In this document: positions 1 to 6,980 of the stretch, in pieces
Position numbering within the stretch: position 1 is the first letter of the stretch
Layout: every line of letters begins with the position of its first letter
From: an uncultured Spirochaetales bacterium
GTDB taxonomy: Bacteria; Spirochaetota; Spirochaetia; Sphaerochaetales; Sphaerochaetaceae
Length of the DNA: 64,000 bases
Assembly: GCA_949282255.1 (NCBI GenBank)
Contig: CASDPA010000013.1
Coordinates: 33,323 to 97,322 of the forward strand
Direction: 5' to 3'
Notes under the pieces: model-generated
Told to the model about the DNA's origin: nothing
The model's input: the letters and a program-made list of their open reading frames with translations, nothing else
Databases searched by the model: none
Program-made: the position numbers and the translations under genes

Positions 1-32
1 ATTTCGCAGTCTTTTATCTTTTCTATGCTCAT
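1..32 (-). CDS. N-terminal start of an unidentified gene (runs off window)
   Basis: On the minus strand an AAGGAAG Shine-Dalgarno sequence (about 39-46) precedes an ATG at 32, followed by an open frame beginning MSIEKIKDCE that leaves the window. It lies about 70 bases downstream of butyrate kinase in the same direction, so it may be part of the same transcript. Phosphate butyryltransferase is a common partner of butyrate kinase, but ten residues are too few to identify the product. Confidence 0.45.
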   Translation of the reverse strand, partial: MSIEKIKDCE

Positions 33-101
33 ATCATGCTTCCTTTTTTATAGTATAGCATTTTTAATCAAAAGTTTTCCCATTCCGGTGTTTTTTTATT
101 T

Positions 102-1211
102 TCATTGCTCCTCTTTTCCATCCCATGAATAGCCTTGGAACACGGGCTTTCCCGTATATATGTGCGCCTTTTCCTTTTTAGTGATAACCTCCATGACCGC
201 TTCACACATGGCCTGTTGCTCCATTTCACCGGGGTAAGTATATACAGGGGCTATCCAGGAGCATTTCTCCTTTATGCCCGATACAATATCATCGAAGCGC
301 ACAAGCCCTCCGGTGAGAAGTATCGCATCGACCTTTCCTTCAAGGACCGCCGCCATCGCTCCGATCTCCTTGCAGATCTGGTATGTCATCGTCTTCCAGA
401 CAAGAGTGGCATGCTCGTCCTTGGCCTCGACCATTTTGTGTATCCTGTCTGAATCGGATGTGCCGAAATGGCTGACAAAGCCGCCGGAACGCGAACACAT
501 GGCCTCAAGCTCCTTTGCCGAATGCCTTTCGACAAATTTCGCAGTCTCCATTATCGGAATGCTTCCAAGCCGGGTAGGGGTGAACGGCCCGTCGCCTCCC
601 GCCCCCTCGGTTCCGTCGATCATCCTGCCGTTTCTATGCGCCGCAATCGTTATTCCTCCGTCTATATGGCATACTATGAACGAGCATTCCTCGTATCTCC
701 TGCCCATCCGTCCGGCATGAAACGCTGCGACCGCTTTCTGGTTCAGAACATGGGACTGCGCTCTTCTGTAGACCCCCTTGAGTCCTGTTATCCTCGCCTC
801 GTCGCAAAGCTCGTCCACATTCGTGGGGTTCACGGTATACATGGGTTTATGATGTTCGCATCCGAATTCATAGGCCATCATCACCCCGAGCTTCGCAGGA
901 TGGTCGCTTCCTCCCTTGTCGTTTTTCGTATCTTCGAATAGCCTTTTATCGATGATCATGACACCGGACGGTTGCGAATATGCACAGCCTCCGCGACCGA
1001 CAAAAACATCGATGTCCACGATATCCATGCCGTGTTCTGCCAAAAAATCGAGCACGACCTTCTTTCTCATTCCAATCTGGTCGTTGGTGGTCCTGAACTG
1101 CAATAGCTCGGGCGCGTCATGGAAGATGCTTTTTGTAAATAGTTCATCATAATCTTCAAATACGCTCATTTTCGTCGATGTGGATCCGGGATTGATAATC
1201 AACAATTTCAT
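102..1211 (-). CDS. buk: Butyrate kinase
   Basis: ATP-dependent kinase of the acetate kinase family. It interconverts butyrate and butyryl phosphate in the cytoplasm, the last, ATP-yielding step of butyrate fermentation, and some members act on branched-chain acids. The protein is 369 residues, normal for the family. It shows the N-terminal phosphate-binding NPGSTSTK (about residue 7), the HIDGG loop in the second half and a C-terminal LLTGG motif. An in-frame ATG exists eight codons upstream (1235), but the 1211 start places the conserved MKLLIINPGS at the N terminus and lies six bases after a TATCAT box. No phosphotransbutyrylase is visible; the partial gene at 1-32 is a candidate. Confidence 0.93.
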   Translation of the reverse strand: MKLLIINPGSTSTKMSVFEDYDELFTKSIFHDAPELLQFRTTNDQIGMRKKVVLDFLAEHGMDIVDIDVFVGRGGCAYSQPSGVMIIDKRLFEDTKNDKGGSDHPAKLGVMMAYEFGCEHHKPMYTVNPTNVDELCDEARITGLKGVYRRAQSHVLNQKAVAAFHAGRMGRRYEECSFIVCHIDGGITIAAHRNGRMIDGTEGAGGDGPFTPTRLGSIPIMETAKFVERHSAKELEAMCSRSGGFVSHFGTSDSDRIHKMVEAKDEHATLVWKTMTYQICKEIGAMAAVLEGKVDAILLTGGLVRFDDIVSGIKEKCSWIAPVYTYPGEMEQQAMCEAVMEVITKKEKAHIYTGKPVFQGYSWDGKEEQ

Positions 1212-1217
1212 ATCATA

Positions 1218-1245
1218 ATGATAACTTGGTTTCATGAATTTGCAA
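1218..1245 (-). promoter_or_regulatory. Promoter of buk (predicted leaderless)
   Basis: TTGCAA (1245-1240), a 16-base spacer, TATCAT (1223-1218), six bases, then the buk ATG at 1211. There is no Shine-Dalgarno sequence. Transcription would start at or next to the ATG. Confidence 0.5.
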
Positions 1246-1277
1246 AAAACCGGGATGAAGGGAAGGAAAAACTAATA

Positions 1278-1306
1278 TTGACAATAAGTTAGATTAAGCT
1301 TACTTT
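1278..1306 (+). promoter_or_regulatory. Sigma-70-type promoter upstream of the 28-codon ORF
   Basis: A perfect -35 TTGACA (1278-1283), a 17-base spacer and TACTTT (1301-1306). It points at the hairpin and small ORF at 1316-1443. Confidence 0.55.
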
Positions 1307-1315
1307 TATTGTAGG

Positions 1316-1344
1316 GATATCCCATCCCGGATGGGGGAGATATC
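1316..1344 (+). promoter_or_regulatory. Hairpin immediately upstream of a Shine-Dalgarno site
   Basis: Nested inverted repeats: GATATC (1316-1321) pairs with GATATC (1339-1344), and CCCATC (1321-1326) with GATGGG (1330-1335) around a 3-base loop. The hairpin ends where AAGGAGG of the small ORF starts, so it could affect ribosome access. There is no following T run, so it is not a simple terminator. Confidence 0.4.
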
Positions 1345-1356
1345 AAGGAGGATGTA

Positions 1357-1443
1357 ATGGGGAGATGGCGCGTGCTTTTAAGGAAAAGGATTACGATCGC
1401 CGCCATTGCCGCAGTCCTTGTTTTTTCTTTGATGTGCCGGTAA
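1357..1443 (+). CDS. Small 28-residue cationic/hydrophobic peptide
   Basis: Short ORF with its own promoter and a perfect AAGGAGG six bases before the ATG. The product starts MGRWRVLLRKR and ends with a hydrophobic stretch and FSLMCR, so a positively charged N terminus is followed by one membrane-length segment. It could be a small membrane peptide, a leader peptide, or the signal sequence of a lipoprotein truncated by a stop (the LMC resembles a lipobox). I recognise no family. The following binding-protein gene has a separate promoter and ribosome-binding site. Confidence 0.4.
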   Translation: MGRWRVLLRKRITIAAIAAVLVFSLMCR

Positions 1444-1474
1444 TCTGAAAAGTTATGTTTCTTTTGAAAGCAAC

Positions 1475-1504
1475 TTTACATTTCCGCATGTTTCGTTGTA
1501 TAGT
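1475..1504 (+). promoter_or_regulatory. Promoter of the TrpX-like binding protein
   Basis: TTTACA (1475-1480), an 18-base spacer and TATAGT (1499-1504), about 20 bases before the ATG at 1525. Unlike many genes here it leaves room for a leader carrying GGAGG. Confidence 0.45.
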
Positions 1505-1524
1505 AACGCATGTCGGAGGATACT

Positions 1525-2529
1525 ATGAAAAGAATCATAATTCCTGTTTTCATTATTTTATCGGCTGTTTTGGCTTTTACTGTTTTCGCTCAAGGAACAA
1601 AAGAGACTGCTCCCACCGCTTTTGATACCGATGAGGAGATTGTCAAAATTGGAATTTCCAAACTGATGCCACATCCGGCCCTCGATGCGATAGAGCAGGG
1701 GATAAAGGATTATCTCGCAACCACTGGAAGGAATATAAGCTATGATGTTCAGAATGCGAACGGGGAGATTGCGGCCGCAAGCCAGATAGCACAGCTTTTT
1801 AAAAATGAGAAAACCGATATCAACATCGCGATCGCCACTCCGACGGCGCAGGCCATAGCCAATACCGATTTGTCCGTGCCTCTTGTTTTCTCCTCGGTCA
1901 CAGATCCTGTTTCCGCAGGTCTTTTGGGAGAGGGGATGGAGAATGTTTGCGGTGTATCTGATATGGTTCCTGTCAGGGCTCACCTTGATCTGATATCTTC
2001 TATCAAGGAGATAAAAACACTAGGGATGATCTATACGATGGGGGAGGCTAACGGCGTGGTACTGATGGAGGAAATGAAAAAGGCCTGCGAGGAAAAAGGA
2101 ATAGGCTTTGTTTCCGCTTCCGTGGTCAACTCAAGCGAGGTCAGAATGGCCGCCGAGTCTATAATAGACCGTGTGGATGCCGTATATGTGGCAACGGACA
2201 ACACAGTCATTTCCGCCATAACAGCCCTTTCCGATGTGTGCATGGCCCACAAGATCCCGCTTTTCAGCGCCGATACCACGAGCAGCTACGATACGGAGGT
2301 CCTTCTTGCGGGAGGCTTTGATTATTATGCCTCCGGCGTGTTGACAGGAAGGATTGTGGAGAAAGTCCTTTCCGGAAAGAAGCCTGAGGAGATAGGCACC
2401 GAATACCTCGATGCCTCATCGTTGGAGATTTATGTGAACCTGGATGTCGCCAGAAAGCTCGGCCTCGATATCCCCGAGGATATCATCAATGATGCAAAAA
2501 CCGTAATAAAGGATGGCCGTCAGGTATGA
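1525..2529 (+). CDS. ABC transporter substrate-binding protein (PF04392, TrpX-like)
   Basis: Periplasmic binding protein of 334 residues with an N-terminal signal segment (MKRIIIPVFIILSAVLAF, then about FAQG). The body matches the ABC_sub_bind fold: KIGISKLMPHPALDAIEQG at the first strand, IAIATPTAQA, VFSSVTDPVSAGL and DAVYVATDNTV. Family members bind tryptophan or other aromatic compounds and usually sit next to a TrpY-like permease and TrpZ-like ATPase. Neither is here: the next gene is a convergent hydrolase whose end overlaps this one by ten bases. The ATG at 1525 is preferred over the one at 1510 because GGAGG lies just before it. Confidence 0.85.
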   Translation: MKRIIIPVFIILSAVLAFTVFAQGTKETAPTAFDTDEEIVKIGISKLMPHPALDAIEQGIKDYLATTGRNISYDVQNANGEIAAASQIAQLFKNEKTDINIAIATPTAQAIANTDLSVPLVFSSVTDPVSAGLLGEGMENVCGVSDMVPVRAHLDLISSIKEIKTLGMIYTMGEANGVVLMEEMKKACEEKGIGFVSASVVNSSEVRMAAESIIDRVDAVYVATDNTVISAITALSDVCMAHKIPLFSADTTSSYDTEVLLAGGFDYYASGVLTGRIVEKVLSGKKPEEIGTEYLDASSLEIYVNLDVARKLGLDIPEDIINDAKTVIKDGRQV

Positions 2530-3431
2530 TTGCTTATGAAAAAGAGGACCTTTTTGCAGTATTCTTCCTGATATACGGTAAGCGAGAGCGCATGTGCGAC
2601 ATCTTTTGTAAGCCATAGCTCCTTTTCACTTTTGCAGGCATCAAAAAGCTCATGTACCATTTTGGTCGGAACAAAATCGTCCGCATCCCCATGTATGAAC
2701 AGGATCGGTAGCTTGGTCTTTCCCACCGCCCTTATGGCATCCACCTGCTTGAATGAAAGGCCGATGCGCAGATGCGACCAGAATGAGATCAGGTCGAGGA
2801 TGGGGAAGGCCGGCCGATGGTACATCGCTTTCAGCTGTGTCGAGAATTCGCCGTACAGCGTCGAGTATCCGCAGTCGGAAACGACGGCCTTCACATTCTC
2901 CGGATTCTCCCCTGTTGCAAGCAGTACCGTGGTCGAGCCCATCGACACTCCGTGCCAGATTATCTTTGCCTCGGGATCGAGTGTCCTGACATAGTCGGTC
3001 CAGCAAAGGAGATCCTTGCTTTCCATCTTTCCCATGGTTATCCATCTGCCTCCGCTTTCCCCGTGGGCTCTTTGGTCAACAACGAGCGTGTTGATTCCGG
3101 TCTCATGCAGAAAGCGCGCCAAGGGCGTGTTGTTTGTGGCAAAGCCATGGTAGCCGTGCATGGTTATCAGGTATATGTGACTCTTTGCCCTCTTAAGATA
3201 TCCATGCAGCTGAAGAGCATCGGTGCTCCTTATGAAAACATCTTCGGAGCTTTCAAGGAACAACAGGCTCCGCTCCTTCTCCTCGGCCCTCTGCCTTATT
3301 GTGTCCTCGTCCAGATTCGAGGTGTCCACCTCGTCCTTCCCCGGGGAAAGTGCGAAACGCAGGAAATACTCGCAGCCTGCCATAAGCAGGATGGCGATGA
3401 TGACAAGTATTATCAGAATAATCTCGAGCAT
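2520..3431 (-). CDS. Membrane-anchored alpha/beta hydrolase
   Basis: A 303-residue serine hydrolase with an N-terminal hydrophobic anchor (MLEIILIILVIIAILLMAG). The catalytic triad is readable: nucleophile elbow GVSMG in the middle, acid in HGDADDFVP and histidine in DVAHAL near the C terminus. An HGYHG oxyanion region precedes the elbow. The architecture resembles Bacillus YqkD-type hydrolases; the substrate cannot be told. A longer frame begins at 3488, but the ATG at 3431 follows TTGCCT-N17-TATCAT-N6 exactly as at other starts here, and removes a non-hydrophobic extension before the anchor. Confidence 0.82.
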   Translation of the reverse strand: MLEIILIILVIIAILLMAGCEYFLRFALSPGKDEVDTSNLDEDTIRQRAEEKERSLLFLESSEDVFIRSTDALQLHGYLKRAKSHIYLITMHGYHGFATNNTPLARFLHETGINTLVVDQRAHGESGGRWITMGKMESKDLLCWTDYVRTLDPEAKIIWHGVSMGSTTVLLATGENPENVKAVVSDCGYSTLYGEFSTQLKAMYHRPAFPILDLISFWSHLRIGLSFKQVDAIRAVGKTKLPILFIHGDADDFVPTKMVHELFDACKSEKELWLTKDVAHALSLTVYQEEYCKKVLFFISNHT

Positions 3432-3437
3432 GAGCAA

Positions 3438-3466
3438 ATGATAATGCATATATCCCGTGTAGGCAA
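3438..3466 (-). promoter_or_regulatory. Promoter of the alpha/beta hydrolase (predicted leaderless)
   Basis: TTGCCT (3466-3461), 17-base spacer, TATCAT (3443-3438), six bases, then ATG at 3431. No Shine-Dalgarno sequence. The boxes lie inside the longer upstream reading frame, which argues against that longer start. Confidence 0.5.
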
Positions 3467-3542
3467 AGGATGATGGGAGGAAATCCATCTTCTTCCTGAA
3501 TGGACCTGCTGATGCTGCTCCGCAGATCGGGCTGTCCTTATG

Positions 3543-3578
3543 TAAAAACGGCCTGCCTCAAGAAAATGGAGACAGGCC
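3543..3578 (-). terminator. Rho-independent terminator after the GLUG lipoprotein
   Basis: Read on the minus strand, GGCCTGTCTC pairs with GAGGCAGGCC (one mismatch) and is followed by GTTTTTA. It sits 30 bases beyond the stop codon at 3608. Confidence 0.75.
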
Positions 3579-3607
3579 ATGGGTTGTTCCAAGCTCATCG
3601 GTTGAAT

Positions 3608-5042
3608 TCAGTTAGATGACTTTACGATGACAAGCGGCATCGTTTCCTTTGTTGTCGAATCATCGTTTTCCTTATAGATATACTCGGATTCACTCAATAC
3701 ATTGTTCCTGCCTTCTTTTGCATTATCCCATGTGGCGCCGTTTTCTCCGACCTGTGTTGTGGAGCCTGATCCTTGATTATCGCCTATGCCGGTTATGGAT
3801 GATCCTTCAGGTACGCTCCAGTAACAAGCTGTGATTGTCCCATAATTTGCTCCAACGATGCCACCGACGACAGAATCTGCATTTGTTCCTGAAGCTTCTC
3901 CTGTGTTGTAACAAGCTGTGATTTTTCCCCCATAGTTGTATCCTGCAATGCCGCCGACAGAATCTGCATTTGTTCCTGAAACTTCTCCTGTGTTGTAACA
4001 AGCTGTGATTTTTCCCCCATAGTTGTATCCTACGATACCGCCGACATCGTCTGATCCTGAAACGCTTCCGGATACGCTGCAGTTTTCGATTGTCCTATAA
4101 TTGTATCCGGCGATGCCGCCTACATTCGTTGTTCCTGAAACTTTTCCTGTGTTGTAACAAGCTGTGATTGTCCCATAATTTGCTCCAACGATGCCACCGA
4201 CATCGAGTGTTCCTGAAATGCTTCCGGATACGTTGCAGTTTTCTATTGTCCCATAATTGTATCCAGCAATGCCGCCGATGTATTCAGATACAGATATTAT
4301 TTTTACGTCGCTTAATGTAAGGTTTTTTACTACGCCGTCAGTTGCAATATCTCCGAACAACCCTGAATCAATATTATAATACTGATTGATAAACAGGTTG
4401 CTGATTGTGTGTCCGCCACCATCGAATGTGCCGGCATAATAATACTCTGCCTCTGCGTCATAGTCGTAATATCCCACCGGAGTCCAGCTTATGGCTTCCA
4501 ATGAGATATCAGCCATCAGTTTGGCGCTTGTATCAAGATTAGGATATTCCGGGGTATCTGTTGTGCCAGTGTACGTCGTGACATATGCATTCCAGGCAAG
4601 AAGACCTGTTACATTCCAGATGTAATAGGTGTTTTCTGTTTCATTAAAATAAAAACCGGGGTCTACTCCTTTATAAAACACGAAGGTATCAGAAGCCTTT
4701 TTGCCTCCGGCTTCAGCCGTTATGGTGGCATTGCCTACGTCTTTGATTGTGACTGTCCCATCATCGGAAACAGTAGCCACAGTTTCATCAGAGGATGACC
4801 AGACAACAGTCTTGTCTGTCGCATTGCCTGGCTGGATGTCCGCCGTGAGCTTGAATGTCTTTCCTGCTTCAAATCCAATGGCATTGGTTTCCAATCCGCT
4901 TATCGTTATGCTGCTGACTGCAACCGGGCCTTTGTCAGGCTGCTCACAGCCTGTGGCGGCAAGCGCAATAACAAGAAGGGCAAAGCCTAACAGTAGGGTC
5001 TTACCCCCCCCCCATAAGAATCGAACGTCTGATTTTCTCCAT
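3608..5042 (-). CDS. GLUG-repeat surface lipoprotein, frame interrupted at a G10 tract (phase-OFF or error)
   Basis: Translation from the ATG at 5042, which has an ideal GAGGAGG site, gives MEKIRRSILMGGG and then TAA because of a run of ten G (5004-5013). With nine G the frame continues into GKTLLLGFALLVIALAATGC, a textbook lipoprotein signal with the cysteine in the lipobox, and then about 440 residues to 3608. The mature part has a bacterial Ig-like (Big_2) domain of about 80 residues (SSITISGLE to DTFVF), a linker, and five to six GLUG-type repeats (GGIAGYNYG, CYNTG) expected to form a beta-helix. Probably outer-surface, with adhesin or polysaccharide-contact roles known for such proteins. 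An in-frame internal ATG at 4894 lacks a signal peptide. Confidence 0.7.
3820..4290 (-). repeat. Tandem GLUG-type repeats within the lipoprotein
   Basis: About five consecutive 26-30 residue units (78-90 bp), each starting GGI(A/V)G(Y/A)NYG and containing either IENC.VSGS or ITACYNTG. The last complete units differ by only a few residues, which suggests recent duplication, and the two unit types alternate. Confidence 0.8.
5004..5013 (-). repeat. Homopolymeric G10 tract (C10 on plus strand)
   Basis: Ten consecutive C on the plus strand between the start codon and the hydrophobic part of the lipoprotein signal peptide. Loss of one base, or gain of two, restores the reading frame, as in poly-G contingency loci. 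Confidence 0.85.
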
Positions 5043-5190
5043 AGTTTCCTCCTCTTTTTTTATCGGCCGGAGGCGTGAACAATTGATCGATAGGAATAAG
5101 ATAACACAGGATAGCAGATAAATGTTTATTTTTTGATTTCGTATATTAATATAAGGTCAAGGCCATGCAATCGGCATCGTTTGACGGCAT

Positions 5191-5221
5191 AAAAAACAGG
5201 CCGGGAATTAATCCAAGCCTG
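5191..5221 (-). terminator. Terminator of tRNA-Val
   Basis: Minus-strand hairpin CAGGCTTGGA / TCCCGGCCTG with an internal mismatch, followed by six T, seven bases beyond the tRNA 3' end. Confidence 0.7.
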
Positions 5222-5227
5222 CGTTTA

Positions 5228-5299
5228 TGGGCACGATTGGGTTCGAACCAACGACTTCCACCGTGTGAAGGTGACACTCTCCCACTGAGTTACGTGCCC
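5228..5299 (-). tRNA. tRNA-Val (anticodon CAC)
   Basis: Complete cloverleaf on the minus strand: acceptor GGGCACG/CGTGCCC, a D arm with GTGGGAGA, anticodon stem TCACC/GGTGG with loop TTCACAC (CAC at positions 34-36), and the T loop GTTCGAACC. The discriminator base is A, and CCA is not encoded. It reads GUG codons. It has its own promoter and terminator, so it is a single-gene unit. Confidence 0.95.
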
Positions 5300-5308
5300 G
5301 ATGTGACA

Positions 5309-5338
5309 AGATTACATCAATATCCGCCTTTTTGTAAA
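5309..5338 (-). promoter_or_regulatory. Promoter of tRNA-Val
   Basis: TTTACA (5338-5333), 18-base spacer and TAATCT (5314-5309), nine bases before the mature tRNA 5' end at 5299. Confidence 0.55.
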
Positions 5339-5481
5339 GCCTAAAAACCAAAACGCCACGTTTTAATGTTTTTGGAAAATGAGCTCATATATATTGTTAT
5401 CTTTCCAAGATCCTCAATGAGCCCTCATGCTTTTTGTAAAATATGACATTCTTGTCAGCTTTATCTGCTAAAATCAATGGT

Positions 5482-5970
5482 ATGGACAGCCAAAGACTTT
5501 TCCGCATCACCCATTATCTTTTAAACCATGGAAAAACAAGCGCATCGGAGCTGGCTAGCATCTTCGAAGTGTCCGTACGTACCATCTACAGGGATATCGA
5601 CGCGCTTTCTGCTGCGGGGATTCCCGTGTACTCGGCTGCAGGACGGAACGGAGGGGTGGGGATTCTGGATGACTATGTTGTCGAACGGACCTTGCTTGAC
5701 AGGCAGGAGAAGGAGGGCCTGCTGATGGCTCTGAAGAGTCTCGAGGCTTCCGACAACCTCAAGCTGGATCCGGTGAGAAAAAAGCTTGATGCCGTGTTCC
5801 GGCAGTCGGCTGACGATTGGCTTGAGATCGGCTGGACACGGTGGGGTCCTGCGGACCAGGATGAAGTGAAATTCGAAACAATCAAGAAGGCGGTGCGCAG
5901 GTGCGAGGAAACTAAATTGCGGACGGTTCTGAGACATCCTGTGAGAAGAAAAAAGGAGGGTTGTTTATGA
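5482..5970 (+). CDS. Truncated YafY/WYL-type transcriptional regulator (HTH part only)
   Basis: A 162-residue protein starting MDSQRLFRITHYLL. The DeoR-type winged helix covers about residues 1-60 (SASELASIFEVSVRTIYRDIDALSAAGIPV), then the usual linker (GGVGILDDYVVERTLLDRQEKEGLLMALKSL). Family proteins continue into a WYL ligand-binding domain and reach about 300 residues; this one stops where that domain would begin (KKAVRRCEETKLRTVL, then a basic tail). Its stop overlaps the start of the next gene (ATGA), and the AGGAGG of that gene lies inside its last codons, so the short form is at least coupled to its neighbour. No Shine-Dalgarno precedes the start; a TAAAAT box lies seven bases upstream. 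Confidence 0.75.
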   Translation: MDSQRLFRITHYLLNHGKTSASELASIFEVSVRTIYRDIDALSAAGIPVYSAAGRNGGVGILDDYVVERTLLDRQEKEGLLMALKSLEASDNLKLDPVRKKLDAVFRQSADDWLEIGWTRWGPADQDEVKFETIKKAVRRCEETKLRTVLRHPVRRKKEGCL

Positions 5971-6511
5971 AGAGTCTCAGGGATATTCCGAACATTGGAA
6001 AGGCCACGGAGAAAACACTGTTGAAGATGGGATATGCGAGTGCGGAAGATTTGAAGAAAAAGAGCGCAGAGGAGCTCTATGCGGAGGAGTGCCGGATGAA
6101 GGGTTTCTTGTCGACCGCTGCCAGCTTTATCTTTACAGGGCGGTGCTCTATTATCTGAATACGGAGAATCCGGACGAGGAGAAGTGCAGGTGGTGGTATT
6201 GGAAGGATGAGAACCTGTCTTTAAGCCCCTGTGGAATAATCTGCCTTACCGAGTGCCCGTATTTTCCCTCATCCTGCAAGGGATGCCGGAGCATAAGGGG
6301 GAGGGTGTTCTGGAGCCGGTATGTGAATTCCGATGTCTGCGGCATCTACGATTGCTGTGTGAACGAAAAAGGATATAAGGGCTGCGGCTCCTGTCAATCC
6401 ATACCCTGTAGGCATTGGGAGCTCAAGGATCCCACGATGAGCAATGAGGAGATTGAAAAGAGCCTTGAGCTGCGCTTGAAAAGGCTGAAGAAGGATTTAT
6501 CCGAAGATTGA
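5967..6511 (+). CDS. Cdd1 (pathogenicity locus) + DUF3795 protein, split by a -1 frameshift
   Basis: The first frame (ATG 5967, strong AGGAGG) encodes a helix-hairpin-helix Cdd1-type start: LRDIPNIGKATEKTLLKMGY and ELYAEECRMKGF. It then ends uselessly at 6158. The family sequence continues in the -1 frame from about 6107 as LVDRCQLYLYRAVLYYL, then WWYWKD, then a cysteine-rich DUF3795 zinc-binding segment (PCGIICLTECPYFPSSCKGC, CCVNEKGYKGCGSC) to 6511. Joined, the product would be about 181 residues. The switch point coincides with G GGT TTC in the right phase. It may be a programmed frameshift, a decayed gene or a sequencing error. Biochemical function is unknown. Confidence 0.65.
6101..6144 (+). 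other. Candidate -1 ribosomal frameshift site
   Basis: Slippery heptamer GGGTTTC (6101-6107) phased as G_GGT_TTC in the incoming frame, a six-base spacer, then ACCGC (6114-6118) able to pair with GCGGT (6140-6144). The stem is only five base pairs, so this is suggestive rather than strong. Confidence 0.3.
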
Positions 6512-6515
6512 ATGA

Positions 6516-6980
6516 TCAGTTGTTATCTAAAAGAACGACGGCATAGGCCTCCACCGCTTCACCTCGTCCGGTTGCATCGCATTTTTCCTTGGTCTTTGCT
6601 TTGACGCTGATTCTCGACGGTTCGATGTCGAGGATATGGGAAAGGCTGTTGACGATCTCGTCGATATGATTTCTCAGCTTCGGGCGTTCGATGATGATGG
6701 TCGTATCGAGGTTTATTATCCTTGCTCCGGTCTCCTTCATCACCTGGTAAAGCAGCATTCTTGAATCGGCGTTCTTGTATTTCTCATCGCTTGGGGGAAA
6801 ATGCAATCCTATATCCCCCTTTGAAAGAGCTCCGAGTATGCTGTCGATTATCGCATGGATCAGCACATCCCCGTCGCTATGGGCCTCTTCCCCCTTTTCG
6901 TAGGGGATTTCCACGCCTCCAAGCATAAGACGTCTTTCTTCGATGAGACGGTGTATGTCATATCCCTGGCCGATCCTCAT
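6516..6980 (-). CDS. ispF: 2-C-methyl-D-erythritol 2,4-cyclodiphosphate synthase
   Basis: Fifth enzyme of the MEP isoprenoid pathway. It cyclises CDP-methylerythritol 2-phosphate and releases CMP. At 154 residues it is the standard length. The metal ligands are in GYDIHR near residue 6 and HSDGDVLIHA near 33, and DIGLHFPPSD follows near 57; KATTxEKxG-type CTP contacts appear as KAKTKEKCDATGRGE near the C terminus. Its ATG overlaps the ispD stop by four bases, so the two are translationally coupled. The stop lies five bases from the convergent Cdd1/DUF3795 gene. Confidence 0.97.
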   Translation of the reverse strand: MRIGQGYDIHRLIEERRLMLGGVEIPYEKGEEAHSDGDVLIHAIIDSILGALSKGDIGLHFPPSDEKYKNADSRMLLYQVMKETGARIINLDTTIIIERPKLRNHIDEIVNSLSHILDIEPSRISVKAKTKEKCDATGRGEAVEAYAVVLLDNN

